40,109 nucleotides of DNA, from the NCBI GenBank assembly GCA_900199595.1, contig FZRB01000027.1, forward strand, positions 1 to 40,109, written 5' to 3'. The position numbers and the translations under genes were made by a program. A model generated the notes under the pieces. That model did not search any database. It saw only the letters and a program-made list of their open reading frames with translations, and was not told where the DNA came from. Source of the stretch: Lachnospiraceae bacterium (lineage in GTDB: Bacteria > Bacillota > Clostridia > Lachnospirales > Lachnospiraceae). This document shows, one piece after another, positions 14,038-23,854 of this stretch (position 1 is its first letter; each line of letters starts with the position of its first letter).

Positions 14038-16050
14038 ATGAAAAAGGAAAATAAGAAAAAGATAGCCTTACCAATAGTGCTTGGTGTTGCGGGACTTTTG
14101 TTCTTAATAATTATTTGCGGGGCTATTTTTCTTGTACGCAGAATTAAAGATGGAGCCGGGGATAGTAACGATATAAATAATAAATACAAATCTGGGGTTT
14201 CATACGAGTCAGAGGATTCATACAAACCTGAGGATTCATACAAACCTGAGGATTCATACAAGTCAGAGGTTTCATACAAAGATGAAACCTATACGAATAT
14301 ATATAATTTTATTAAGGATTACGAGGATTATCTCTATGAACAGACTAAGGTGGGGTATGAAGCTGAGGATCTTTCGGAATCTTCAAGTGGTGCAGCTGCA
14401 AATATACCTGCATTTACTGATACAAACGTTCGTACTGAAGGTGTTATTGAACCTGATGTGGTAAAAACAGATGGGAAATATATATATCGTACTAGTACCG
14501 ATGGCAGGACTCTTTTTACTTATAGAGTAAAGGACGGAGAGATTGAAAAGCTTTCTGAGAAGAAAGTTCTGGAGGACTATTATTATTTTAAAGATCTTTG
14601 TATTTACGGAGATAAGATTATTGCATTTGGTACTTACAACGCTCCCACCGGTAACTATGGATTAACTAACGATGAATTAGCCTGTTCATATAACCCATAT
14701 AGTAAGACCTTTATTACATTTATTGATATAAGCGATAAGTCGGAACCTGTAGTTGAAAAGACCATATATCAGAGTGGCGATTATTGCTCGTCTCGAATGA
14801 TGGATGGCGTTATATATACTTTTTCTTTGTATAGAGTAGAACCTGATATTTTAGAGCAGAAAAAACTTGAAACATATATTCCTGCAGTCGATGGTGAGAT
14901 TCTTCGTCCTGAGGATCTTGTTGCTTATAAAAAATCCAATTACAATTATCTAGTCGTATCATCTGTTAGTGCCGATGACCAATCGGTTGTTGATAAGCTG
15001 GCTGTGTTTGGTGGATCTTTTGCTCCATATGTCAGTGAAAATGCAATTTATGATACCATATGGACATGGGTAAGTAATGCTGATACAACACTTGTAAAGA
15101 TAACTATGGATGCTGGAAAGCTGGACTTCGCCTGTGACGGAACGTTTCCAGGAGAACTTTTAAATGATTACAGTATTGATGAATACGAAGGAAATCTCCG
15201 ACTGGTTACTTCATACTTTGATGATAAGGGTGAGCGACGTAATGCTCTCTTTATTCTTGATGAAAATCTGGATAAAGTCAGTACGATAAAGAAACTTGCT
15301 CCTGAGGAAACAATAAGGTCCGCAAGATTCATGGGTAACATTGCCTACTTTGTAACCTATAGAGTTCAGGAATATTTCTATGATCCTCTATTTGCAGTTG
15401 ATCTCTCAGATCCTGAGAATCCGAAGATAACAGACTATATGAAGCTTCCCGGTTTTTCGGGATATCTGCATCCTTATGGTGAGAATAAGCTTCTGGGTAT
15501 CGGATATGATACAGATGAGGAGACAGGTAGTATGAACTGCGTAAAGTTCTCCATGTTTGATACAACAGATCCATTTGATATAAAGGAAGAGGCAACCTGC
15601 AACTTCAGACCATGCCAGAGTATAAATGTGCTGGGAGACAGAAATTCCTTTATGTATAATCCTGCTGATGGTACATTTGGAACTGGTGCTATAATCAGTA
15701 GAGGTACCATTTATTACGCGGAAAAGAATAATGATTCAGATGATTGGTACACTCCTGAAAAAAATACGCATACAAATGATGATGGTGTGCTGATACAGGA
15801 TGAAGGACCGACTCTTCCTGAAGATGCCAGATTTAATGATTATGGGTTTTCATATCTTGTTATGGACTATGATGAGGGAAAGGGATTTACTGTTAAACTT
15901 AACTATGACCTGGGTAAAAATACCAGTCCTAACGAATTAATAAGATCGCGTGGAATCGTAATAGGTGATTACATCTACATTGTTGATCCACATAATGGTG
16001 TTGAGTCCTTCGATACCGATAATTACGAACTGGTCGATGCATCCAGATGA
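14038..16050 (+). CDS. Membrane-anchored beta-propeller domain protein (Beta_propel family)
   Basis: A 670-residue protein. Residues 1-8 are basic and 9-31 form a membrane helix that probably leaves the rest outside the cell. Residues about 50-82 are a low-complexity SYKPED-type repeat encoded by 18-bp tandem repeats. From about residue 120 a long beta-propeller region begins TNVRTEGVIEPDVVKTDGKY and continues through repeated blades (TFITFIDISDKSEPVVEKTI, LFAVDLSDPENPKI, KFSMFDTTDPFDIKEE). This matches the secreted C-terminal beta-propeller family common in Clostridia and archaea, whose role is unknown. AAGGGG precedes the ATG. The carbonic anhydrase gene follows after 21 bases. Confidence 0.88.
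   Translation: MKKENKKKIALPIVLGVAGLLFLIIICGAIFLVRRIKDGAGDSNDINNKYKSGVSYESEDSYKPEDSYKPEDSYKSEVSYKDETYTNIYNFIKDYEDYLYEQTKVGYEAEDLSESSSGAAANIPAFTDTNVRTEGVIEPDVVKTDGKYIYRTSTDGRTLFTYRVKDGEIEKLSEKKVLEDYYYFKDLCIYGDKIIAFGTYNAPTGNYGLTNDELACSYNPYSKTFITFIDISDKSEPVVEKTIYQSGDYCSSRMMDGVIYTFSLYRVEPDILEQKKLETYIPAVDGEILRPEDLVAYKKSNYNYLVVSSVSADDQSVVDKLAVFGGSFAPYVSENAIYDTIWTWVSNADTTLVKITMDAGKLDFACDGTFPGELLNDYSIDEYEGNLRLVTSYFDDKGERRNALFILDENLDKVSTIKKLAPEETIRSARFMGNIAYFVTYRVQEYFYDPLFAVDLSDPENPKITDYMKLPGFSGYLHPYGENKLLGIGYDTDEETGSMNCVKFSMFDTTDPFDIKEEATCNFRPCQSINVLGDRNSFMYNPADGTFGTGAIISRGTIYYAEKNNDSDDWYTPEKNTHTNDDGVLIQDEGPTLPEDARFNDYGFSYLVMDYDEGKGFTVKLNYDLGKNTSPNELIRSRGIVIGDYIYIVDPHNGVESFDTDNYELVDASR
14185..14274 (+). 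repeat. Five 18-bp tandem repeats inside the beta-propeller gene
   Basis: Units of 18 bases start at 14185, 14203, 14221, 14239 and 14257, of the type TACAAACCTGAGGATTCA; the third and fourth are identical. They encode six-residue repeats of the YKPEDS/YKSEVS kind forming a stalk between membrane helix and propeller. The unit is in-frame, so slippage would change stalk length without frameshift. Confidence 0.9.
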
Positions 16051-16071
16051 TTTTTAGTGGAGGAAAAATAA

Positions 16072-16638
16072 ATGAATAAAGAAAACGAAAAAGTACTGGA
16101 ACGGTTAATTCAGGGAAATGAGATATATGTTAAGAATAATCAGAACGCAGGAGATGTATCCCTTGAAGCAAGGCAGCGTACTGCAAAGGAGGGGCAGCAT
16201 CCATATGCGATAGTGATCACCTGTTCTGATTCAAGAGTGATTCCAGATGCTATCTTTTCTGCAGGAATAGGAGATCTTTTTGTGATACGTGTTGCGGGAA
16301 ATGTTCTGGATAATCATCAGCTTGGAAGTGTAGAGTACGCATTTTCCCACTTGGATGCAAATCTGATTGTAATGCTGGGGCATACAAAATGCGGAGCGAT
16401 ATCTGCGGCACAGAATAGTCATGGAACAACTGACAAGTTTATTAAATATATTATCGAAGATATAACTGAAGCAATAGGTGATGAAACAGATGATTATAAG
16501 GCAACCGTTCTAAATGTTAAGCATGGTGTGAATATAATCAGAAATGCTTTCCATGATCATCCGGATATAGAAGATGGCGAACTGGATGTTCTGGGAGCGG
16601 TATACGATATAGAAACTGGTGAGGTGAAGATAATATAA
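16072..16638 (+). CDS. Beta-class carbonic anhydrase
   Basis: A 188-residue protein with the beta-carbonic anhydrase zinc site: Cys51-x-Asp53-x-Arg55 in CSDSR and His104-x-x-Cys107 in GHTKCGA. It is near the usual length for the short prokaryotic class. It interconverts CO2 and bicarbonate in the cytoplasm, supplying bicarbonate for carboxylases or CO2 for PFOR-type reductive reactions. TGGAGGAAA precedes the ATG. Its stop overlaps the next start by one base (TAATG), so the downstream 77-residue protein is translationally coupled. Confidence 0.95.
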   Translation: MNKENEKVLERLIQGNEIYVKNNQNAGDVSLEARQRTAKEGQHPYAIVITCSDSRVIPDAIFSAGIGDLFVIRVAGNVLDNHQLGSVEYAFSHLDANLIVMLGHTKCGAISAAQNSHGTTDKFIKYIIEDITEAIGDETDDYKATVLNVKHGVNIIRNAFHDHPDIEDGELDVLGAVYDIETGEVKII

Positions 16639-16871
16639 TGAATCCAATGGAAATGATGAAACTGGCCGGCAGGCTGGGGATATTTAATCAGCAGCATCCT
16701 AAGTTTGGTAAATTCCTGAAAGCTGTAGCGGCAAAGGGGTTGACTGAAGGGTCTGTTATGGAGGTCAAGTTTAAGGCTACTGACGGGAAGGAATATGTTG
16801 CGAATATCAAGATGACACCGGAAGATATTGAGACAATCGATATGATCCGCAGCATGGGACAGACTTCATAA
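16638..16871 (+). CDS. Small hypothetical protein coupled to carbonic anhydrase
   Basis: A 77-residue soluble protein starting MNPMEMMKLAGRLGIFNQQH, with a helical N-terminus (PKFGKFLKAVAAKGL) and a C-terminal part (EVKFKATDGKEYVANIKMTP then EDIETIDMIRSMG) likely to be a beta hairpin plus helix. No known motif. The start codon overlaps the carbonic anhydrase stop. The arrangement suggests co-expression, but a functional link is not demonstrated. Confidence 0.7.
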   Translation: MNPMEMMKLAGRLGIFNQQHPKFGKFLKAVAAKGLTEGSVMEVKFKATDGKEYVANIKMTPEDIETIDMIRSMGQTS

Positions 16872-16979
16872 ATATAAGACGCCTTTTGCCTTCTGACTGG
16901 TTTTATGATATATTAAAAGTGACGTTTATTATCTGTTTTTGGACAGAAGGATTCATCCCTTCAGCTCAGGAGATCATTT

Positions 16980-19628
16980 ATGAAGAGTATGAGAGCCAAA
17001 ATGACAATAATGATAGTTTTGGTAGTGCTTGGAAGCTCTATTTTATTGTCTTTTATCAGCTATCAGAGAGCAAAGAGCAGTCTTATAGTCCAATTAGAGA
17101 ATAATTATGGTGTTGCAGCGCAGAAATATGCTCTGGAGCTTACTTCCTGGGTTAGTACAAATGCAACTATTATTGATACTATGGCAGCAGAAATAGCTGT
17201 TAATGAAATATCACTTAAAGATTATGATGCTTTTCATAATTATCTGAAGCATAGTAATGAACTCCTGAATAAAAACGGTTACGTTTACGATGTCTATTTT
17301 ACCTATCCAAATAATACTATGGTATGTGCTTCTGATTTTATTGCCGATGGTTCGGTTGATTTCGTGCATGAAAGGGAGTGGTACACCACTTCAGCACTGA
17401 CAGGAGAGCTTTTCTTTTCTACTCCATATCTTGATTCGGATACCAAAAGAACTATAATTACCATTTCGAAAGCGGTCTATAAAGATGACGAACTGCTGGG
17501 AGTACTGGCAGCTGATATTTTCGTTGACGTTTTGGTTAACATAATTAATGATGCTGACGTCGAGGAAAACAGCTATGCCTTTCTGGTAGATCAGAATATG
17601 AAAATGCTTGTTCATCCGAATAAGGCATATGATTATGATGACAGTCCTTTGGATGTAATGGGTATTGCAAATGCTCCTTATGGAGATTTGGTAGAAGGTA
17701 TTAGAACCGGCTCTGATGAGATGGTATTTGTTGAGGATTATGACGGAGTCAAAAGAGGGATCGTAACCTCTCAGATGACAAATACAGGATGGTATGTATG
17801 TATTGCAACCAGTGAAGCAGTTATTGAAAAAGGTGTAGTTTCAATGACGCGAGGTTTTGTAATCGCTACTGTTGTCGCTATAGTGATAGGTGTTGCCATG
17901 GCAATGTTTCTTGCCAGTGTTCTGGATAAGCTGAGCAGGCAGGAACAGGATTATAAACAGCAGATGCTAAAGCTTGAGAAACAGGCTGCAGATGAAGCAA
18001 ATGCTGCCAAAAGTCAGTTTCTTGCTGATATGTCTCATGAAATACGTACGCCGATCAATGCCATCATTGGTATGAATGAGATGATTCTTCGTGAGGCAGA
18101 CAGTACAGATATCAGAGGTTATTCTCAGAATATTAAACAGTCCGGCCATAATCTGTTGCAGCTGATAAATGGAATACTTGATTTTTCAAAGATCGAAGAT
18201 GGAAAAATGGAAATTGTTCCTGTCCGTTACAGTGTAAGTTCGTTGATTAATTATTTGATAAATTCTATATCAGAACGTGCAAAAGCAAAGAATATTGAGC
18301 TTATTATTAATGTTGATCCAAATCTTCCTTCAGAACTCTATGGAGATGATACCCGTATTAATCAGATAGTAATGAATCTGCTTACCAATGCAGTAAAATA
18401 TACCGAAAAGGGTTCAGTTACTCTTGGCATAGAAGGCAGAAAGATTAAAGATGATAATAGTGAGATCCTGCTTTATTTTGAAGTTAAGGATACAGGTATT
18501 GGAATCAAAGAAAGTGATCTTCCGCGTCTTTTCGAATCATTTGAAAGACTCGATGTTGTAAGAAATCGTAATATAGAAGGGACAGGTCTTGGTATGACCA
18601 TATCCAGAAAGCTTCTCAGTCTTATGAATAGTGAGTTGAAGGTTGAAAGTGAGTATGGTGTCGGAAGTACATTTTCGTTTGAATTATGGCAGAAAATTGA
18701 AAATGACAAACCTCTGGGAGATTACAGCAAGAAAGATAATTCAGATAATAATAATTACTATTACAAGGAATCCTTCCGTGCACCGAATGCACGTATACTT
18801 GTGGTAGATGATACAGAAATAAATATTATGGTTGTTACAAATCTGCTTAAGAAGACCGAAATAAAAATTGATACAGCTCTGAACGGTCCGGATTCCATAA
18901 GTCTTGCAAGTAAGAATGATTATGATATGATTTTTATGGATCAGCGTATGCCCGGAATGGATGGAACTGAGGCCATGAAGCTGATAAGAGCACTGGATAA
19001 TAAGATGAACCAGAATACTCCGATCATATGTCTTACGGCTGATGTAATAAGAGGTGCAAAGGATAGGTATCTGGAGGTTGGTTTTAATGATTATCTGACA
19101 AAGCCTGTTGATGGAAAAGAACTGGAGAAGATGATAAGGGATTATCTTCCTGAGGATAAGCTTGAAATAGAGACAAACCTTGTTGAGGATGGTTCAGGTG
19201 TTGAGAGGATTAATAAATCTTTGTTTGACGCTCTCAAGGAATTCAATGTTGATATTGAAGCAGGTATGAAATTGTGTGAGAATGATGAGGATATGTATAT
19301 AACGCTTCTTGACTCCTTTGCCAGAGAAGAAAAAAACAAGTCCCAGAATATACAGAATAGTTATAATTCCTATGACTGGAAGAATTATGGTATATTTGTA
19401 CATTCATTAAAGAGTTCTTCAGCAACTATAGGAGCTATCAGATTATCTAAAATGGCTGCTGAGTTGGAGGCGGCTGCAAAAAAAGAAGATAAAACAACTA
19501 TTATGAATAACCATAAACAGGTTATCGAACTTTATACCAGACTGGCTGATGCTATCAGAACTAAAATCGCTATCAATGATTCTGATGAGCTGGGTGATGA
19601 TGAGATTCTTGAGTTTTTACCTGAATAA
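16980..19628 (+). CDS. Hybrid sensor histidine kinase (dCache - HisKA - HATPase - REC - HPt)
   Basis: An 882-residue membrane kinase. TM1 is about residues 8-27. An extracytoplasmic double-Cache sensor spans about 35-285 (YFTYPNNTMVCASDF, REWYTTSALTGELFFSTPYL, GVLAADIFVDVL). TM2 is about 296-318, followed by a coiled coil. HisKA has His353 in SHEIRTPINA. The HATPase shows NQIVMNLLTNAVKYT, DTGIGI and GTGLGM. The receiver (about 600-720) has DD, phospho-acceptor Asp654 in MDQRMPG and LTKPVD. A C-terminal HPt carries His808 in VHSLKSSS. All phosphorelay residues are intact, so the protein holds a full relay lacking only a final response regulator. CAGGAG precedes the ATG. The ligand is unknown. 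Confidence 0.93.
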   Translation: MKSMRAKMTIMIVLVVLGSSILLSFISYQRAKSSLIVQLENNYGVAAQKYALELTSWVSTNATIIDTMAAEIAVNEISLKDYDAFHNYLKHSNELLNKNGYVYDVYFTYPNNTMVCASDFIADGSVDFVHEREWYTTSALTGELFFSTPYLDSDTKRTIITISKAVYKDDELLGVLAADIFVDVLVNIINDADVEENSYAFLVDQNMKMLVHPNKAYDYDDSPLDVMGIANAPYGDLVEGIRTGSDEMVFVEDYDGVKRGIVTSQMTNTGWYVCIATSEAVIEKGVVSMTRGFVIATVVAIVIGVAMAMFLASVLDKLSRQEQDYKQQMLKLEKQAADEANAAKSQFLADMSHEIRTPINAIIGMNEMILREADSTDIRGYSQNIKQSGHNLLQLINGILDFSKIEDGKMEIVPVRYSVSSLINYLINSISERAKAKNIELIINVDPNLPSELYGDDTRINQIVMNLLTNAVKYTEKGSVTLGIEGRKIKDDNSEILLYFEVKDTGIGIKESDLPRLFESFERLDVVRNRNIEGTGLGMTISRKLLSLMNSELKVESEYGVGSTFSFELWQKIENDKPLGDYSKKDNSDNNNYYYKESFRAPNARILVVDDTEINIMVVTNLLKKTEIKIDTALNGPDSISLASKNDYDMIFMDQRMPGMDGTEAMKLIRALDNKMNQNTPIICLTADVIRGAKDRYLEVGFNDYLTKPVDGKELEKMIRDYLPEDKLEIETNLVEDGSGVERINKSLFDALKEFNVDIEAGMKLCENDEDMYITLLDSFAREEKNKSQNIQNSYNSYDWKNYGIFVHSLKSSSATIGAIRLSKMAAELEAAAKKEDKTTIMNNHKQVIELYTRLADAIRTKIAINDSDELGDDEILEFLPE

Positions 19629-19656
19629 AAATTGATGATTAATTTGAGAAAAAACT

Positions 19657-21903
19657 ATGGGAAGCTTTAGGTTAAGAGATAAAACAGAATACAGCGTTAT
19701 AGTAAAAGCAGCGAGGAGTCCTGAGGGATTCTTTGCTGTTTTTCTTGCTGTTACGGAGATTATTTTTTCGCTGTTTAAGTTTAGTTTTAATATAGTTTTT
19801 TTGGGAAACAAGGTGTTCTTTGCAGTTATTGTCGGTTTCTTCCTTGGTATGATCGCAAGTCTGATTCCACCTAAAATTTCACGGATAATATCGATTGTTC
19901 TATCATCATTATATGTTATTTATCTTCTGATACAGCTGATCTACAGCAGCGTTTTCAAGAACTATTGGTCACTTTCTGCAACCGGAGGCTTCGCAAATCA
20001 GGCATTTGATTACAAAAAAACTATTCTTTTAAGTATAGGAAAAGAGATAATACCTTTTCTTCTGATCATTATCTTATTGGCGCTTAATATATTTTGCATA
20101 TTGTTCTGGATAGATTATTCGATTCATAAATGGGAAATGTATCTCCTCCACGTATTTATTATGGGTGCCGGAATTACATATTTCATTATTGCAGTGAGCC
20201 TTCAGGGTGAAGATAAGAATTCTCCAAAGAGTCTTATCAGGACATATTCTTCTGTTGAATTATCCGTTCAGAAGCTGGGACTTGTGGAAACAATGATGAG
20301 AGATGGGGTATATCTGATTTTTGAAAAGGATAAAACTCTAGCAGGAACAGCGGATACGGGATTCGAGTACGAGGCTGTAGTTCCGGTGGAAGATAGTGAG
20401 AAAGGGTATTACTATATGGTGCCTGCTGATGAGGAATCAGATGCTGATAAGGAACAAAATAAAAACAAAGATGAAAAAGATAATATAGATAAATCAGAAA
20501 AAGAAAATGAATCTGCAGGAAAAAAAGAAGCTGCTAAAAATGATAAAGCAGTAGGATCTGTAAAAGATAATAAAAAAGAAAAGTCTCAGAATAAAAAGGA
20601 TTCTACAGAATCTCAGGAACAGGAAGCTTATAAACCTCAGAAGCTGGATATCAATCTGTCTATGATGAACAGTATTACAACAAACAGTTCAGTTATAGAA
20701 CTGACTAATTATATAGCTTCGACTCAGCCTACATTTACAAATAAATATACCGGAATGTTTGAAGGCTATAATCTTATCTTTATTACTGCGGAAGGCTTTG
20801 ATGGTTATGTGATAGATAAAGACCTCACTCCGGAGCTATATAAGATGAGTCGTAACGGTTTTTATTTCACGAACTTTTATACGCCGTTATGGTATGGTTC
20901 GACTCTTGGAGGAGAATACGCCAATCTTACCGGACTCATGCCTAAAGGCAGTGGCGATCTGAGTATGCAGAAGGTGGGAGAACAAAAGGGGACTATGCCT
21001 TTCTGTCTTGGAAATGAGTTAAAGGAAAAAGGCTACTATGTATGCGCATTTCATAATAATGAATATGATTATTATGATAGAGATATATCCAGACCTTGTA
21101 TCGGCTATGATAATTATATCGGTGTTTATAATGGTCTGGAATATGAGCAGGATGAAAATGGTACCTTTGTCTGGCCACAGTCAGATCTTTTTATGGAACA
21201 GCATACATTTTCAAAATACTGTAATTCGTCGCCTTTCCATGTTTATTATCTGACAGTAAGCGGACATTTGAATTATGATTTCTATGGAAATGCCATGTCA
21301 GAGAAAAACAGGGATAAAGTAAGAGAACTTCCTTATTCTGAAAAAACCAGAGCATATATAGCCTGCCAGCTGGAATTTGAATATATGCTTGAGGCTCTAA
21401 ATAAGGATCTTACGAAAAAAGGGATAGCGGACAAGACTCTGATAGTTATCTGCGGCGATCATGTACCATATAATGATATGGAAATAGTTGATGAGCTTGC
21501 AGGAACCACCCTGGACAGCTTTGACAGATACAGGAATACACTGATCATTTACAGTGCATCAATGGACAGACCTGTGAGAGTCGACAAGCCATGCAGTTCA
21601 CTGGATATCCTCCCGACAGTATTGAATCTTATGGGACTGGAGTTTGATTCCAGAATGCTTGTGGGCAGAGATATCTTTTCGGATGAACAGGCGCTAGTTA
21701 TAATGCAGGATGGAAGCTTTATTACTGATAAATACAGATATAATGCTCTTACAGGAGAAATAAGTAATAATGGTGATTATAATGTAAGTGATGTAGAACT
21801 AAGTAGTAAATTATCCATTGTTTCCAACCGATTTCGTATGGCAGATGCTATATGTGATTTGGATTATTACAGCTATATCGTTAGGCTGAAAAAAGAAAAA
21901 TAA
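19657..21903 (+). CDS. LTA-synthase-like membrane sulfatase (phosphoglycerol transferase family)
   Basis: A 748-residue protein. Five predicted membrane helices fill residues about 22-185. A Lys/Asp/Glu-rich disordered insert of roughly 75 residues (about 260-330) precedes an extracellular alkaline-phosphatase-type domain. LIFITAEGFDGY supplies the first metal-binding acidic residue, Thr416 in YGSTLGGEYANLTG sits at the nucleophile position of LtaS-like enzymes, and VICGDHVPYND is the late metal site. It is expected to act outside the membrane, transferring phosphoglycerol from phosphatidylglycerol to a wall polymer or glycolipid. It starts 28 bases after the kinase gene and is probably co-transcribed. 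The ribosome binding site is weak. Confidence 0.88.
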   Translation: MGSFRLRDKTEYSVIVKAARSPEGFFAVFLAVTEIIFSLFKFSFNIVFLGNKVFFAVIVGFFLGMIASLIPPKISRIISIVLSSLYVIYLLIQLIYSSVFKNYWSLSATGGFANQAFDYKKTILLSIGKEIIPFLLIIILLALNIFCILFWIDYSIHKWEMYLLHVFIMGAGITYFIIAVSLQGEDKNSPKSLIRTYSSVELSVQKLGLVETMMRDGVYLIFEKDKTLAGTADTGFEYEAVVPVEDSEKGYYYMVPADEESDADKEQNKNKDEKDNIDKSEKENESAGKKEAAKNDKAVGSVKDNKKEKSQNKKDSTESQEQEAYKPQKLDINLSMMNSITTNSSVIELTNYIASTQPTFTNKYTGMFEGYNLIFITAEGFDGYVIDKDLTPELYKMSRNGFYFTNFYTPLWYGSTLGGEYANLTGLMPKGSGDLSMQKVGEQKGTMPFCLGNELKEKGYYVCAFHNNEYDYYDRDISRPCIGYDNYIGVYNGLEYEQDENGTFVWPQSDLFMEQHTFSKYCNSSPFHVYYLTVSGHLNYDFYGNAMSEKNRDKVRELPYSEKTRAYIACQLEFEYMLEALNKDLTKKGIADKTLIVICGDHVPYNDMEIVDELAGTTLDSFDRYRNTLIIYSASMDRPVRVDKPCSSLDILPTVLNLMGLEFDSRMLVGRDIFSDEQALVIMQDGSFITDKYRYNALTGEISNNGDYNVSDVELSSKLSIVSNRFRMADAICDLDYYSYIVRLKKEK

Positions 21904-21929
21904 AAAATTTAAAAAAATTATATTTTTTT

Positions 21930-21960
21930 TGAAACCTTTTATTCGTATGCCGGGTACTAT
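21930..21960 (+). promoter_or_regulatory. ECF-sigma-type promoter of the vWA lipoprotein gene
   Basis: TGAAACC (21930-21936) is the typical ECF -35 element. After a 16-17 base spacing comes GGTACTAT (21953-21960), resembling the CGTACTA/CGTATA-type -10. No sigma-A boxes are evident nearby. An ECF sigma factor is encoded in the same cluster, so positive autoregulation is the simplest reading. Confidence 0.6.
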
Positions 21961-22010
21961 TAGTAGAAAGGCAAAAATCACAAAAGATTTTCGAATAGGA
22001 GGTTTTTATT

Positions 22011-23816
22011 ATGAAGAAAAATTATTTTAAGAAATCTATGGGAATAATACTTGCAGCAGGTCTTATGATGACATCACTTTCAGGATGCGGTAGTAAGGAA
22101 GCGGTTTCAACTGATCATTCATCAAATGATACATATGAAGCAACTGAAACATCTGATGATGTTTCTTACGATGATGTATATGAAGAGAGCTGTGCAGAGG
22201 ATACAGATTCATCTTATGAAAGTTATAATTCATCATCAGCAGCTGTGGCAGAGGCAGAGGATTCATCAAACTATGGAGCTCCAGCATATAAATCAGAAAA
22301 GTCAGATGAGTTAGCAGGTTATTATAGAGATGATTATGAGTCATACAATATGTGGGATTCAAGAGAATACAGTCATGTTGCAGAAAATGATTTTATATCT
22401 ACAGCTAAGGAAAATGTTTCAACATTTTCAGCTGATGTCGATACTGCTTCATATTCAAATATAAGAAGCTATATCAATGATGGAAATTATATACCTGAGG
22501 ATGCAGTCAGAATCGAGGAAATGATCAACTATTTCCACTATGATTATAAGGAGCCTAAAAAGGGAGAACCATTTTCAGTAAATATGGAAGTTGACAGATG
22601 TCCATGGAATGAAGATCATCAGCTGGTAATGATCGGTCTTAAGGCAAAGGCTATAGAAAACAGAGACAGAAAGCCGACCAACTTTGTATTTCTTATAGAT
22701 ACTTCAGGTTCTATGGATGAGCCTAATAAGCTTCCACTTGTAAAATGTGCATTTGTCAAGCTTCTCAGTGAACTTGATGAAAATGATACAGTATCCATAG
22801 TTACTTATGCAGGAAGTGATGAGGTTGTTCTTGAGGGAGAAAGTGGAGAGAATACAGACAGGATAGCAAATGCATTGGAGAATCTTGAGGCTTACGGAAG
22901 TACAAATGGATCAGCAGGAATTAATACAGCATATAATATAGCAGAGAAGTATTTCAGAAGAAACGGAAATAACCGCGTTATCCTCGCAACTGATGGAGAT
23001 CTGAATGTTGGTGTTACAAGTGAGGATGGACTTACAAAACTGATCACCGAGAAGAAGGAATCAGGAATATTCCTCAGCGTACTCGGATTTGGAAATAATA
23101 ATCTGAAGGACAATAAGCTGGAAGCACTTGCAGATAACGGAAATGGAAACTATGCATATATAGACAGTGTTTATGAGGCGAAAAGAGTTCTTGTTGAGGA
23201 AATGGGTTCTACTCTTGAAACAGTTGCTAAGGATGTTAAGCTGCAGACTACATTTGACGAAAGTGTTGTAGAAAAATACAGATTGATCGGTTATGAAAAC
23301 AGAATGCTTGCAAAGGAAGACTTTGATGATGATACAGTAGACGGCGGCGAAATAGGTTCAGGACATGAGGTGACAGCATTATATGAGATAGTTCCGACTA
23401 AGGATGCAGCAGATAACTACTATTCAGAGAACCATATACTTGATCTTTCTATAAGATATAAGGAACCAAAGGAAGATGAATCAAAACTTCTTAAATATGC
23501 ATGTACATATACAGATGAAGGCTTTGATAATGATGCAAGTGATAATATGCTCTGGGCTGAGTCAGTAGCCTGCTTCGGCATGATACTTAAGAACGGTGAA
23601 TACAGCGGACGTAGCACGATCAAACTGGCAAAGGAACTTGCTTCCAGAACAAATTATACATCTGATGCATTAAGAGTTGAATATTTCTCACTTCTTGAAA
23701 TGGCAGATTATATGTATGAAGGAATAAGCTATAACTACTATGATGATTATGATTACGTATACAAGGATTATTCCAACGATACAGATGTTGATATAAATGT
23801 TATAGAAGCAGATTAA
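22011..23816 (+). CDS. von Willebrand factor A domain lipoprotein (YfbK-like)
   Basis: A 601-residue surface protein. Signal peptide with lipobox LSGC (Cys26). Residues 30-115 are a Ser/Tyr/Asp/Glu-rich stalk. Then comes the vWF_A N-terminal region (NVSTFSADVDTASYSNIRSY, IRIEEMINYFHYDY-like). The VWA domain at about 224-385 has a complete MIDAS (Asp230-Thr-Ser232-Gly-Ser234, Thr in ATDGDLN). A DUF3520-like C-terminal region completes the YfbK architecture (EVTALYEIVP, LDLSIRYKEP, AESVACFGMILKNGEY). It should bind divalent metal and a protein or wall ligand outside the cell. AGGAGG ribosome binding site. It heads the cluster with the ECF sigma and anti-sigma genes behind an ECF-type promoter. 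Confidence 0.92.
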   Translation: MKKNYFKKSMGIILAAGLMMTSLSGCGSKEAVSTDHSSNDTYEATETSDDVSYDDVYEESCAEDTDSSYESYNSSSAAVAEAEDSSNYGAPAYKSEKSDELAGYYRDDYESYNMWDSREYSHVAENDFISTAKENVSTFSADVDTASYSNIRSYINDGNYIPEDAVRIEEMINYFHYDYKEPKKGEPFSVNMEVDRCPWNEDHQLVMIGLKAKAIENRDRKPTNFVFLIDTSGSMDEPNKLPLVKCAFVKLLSELDENDTVSIVTYAGSDEVVLEGESGENTDRIANALENLEAYGSTNGSAGINTAYNIAEKYFRRNGNNRVILATDGDLNVGVTSEDGLTKLITEKKESGIFLSVLGFGNNNLKDNKLEALADNGNGNYAYIDSVYEAKRVLVEEMGSTLETVAKDVKLQTTFDESVVEKYRLIGYENRMLAKEDFDDDTVDGGEIGSGHEVTALYEIVPTKDAADNYYSENHILDLSIRYKEPKEDESKLLKYACTYTDEGFDNDASDNMLWAESVACFGMILKNGEYSGRSTIKLAKELASRTNYTSDALRVEYFSLLEMADYMYEGISYNYYDDYDYVYKDYSNDTDVDINVIEAD

Positions 23817-23854
23817 TACATGCGGACACTTTACAAGACCATACAGATGTTATA

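Noticed and set aside
14185-14274. Possible CRISPR-like repeats
   Set aside because: The units are 18 bases, contiguous without spacers and in frame with a protein.
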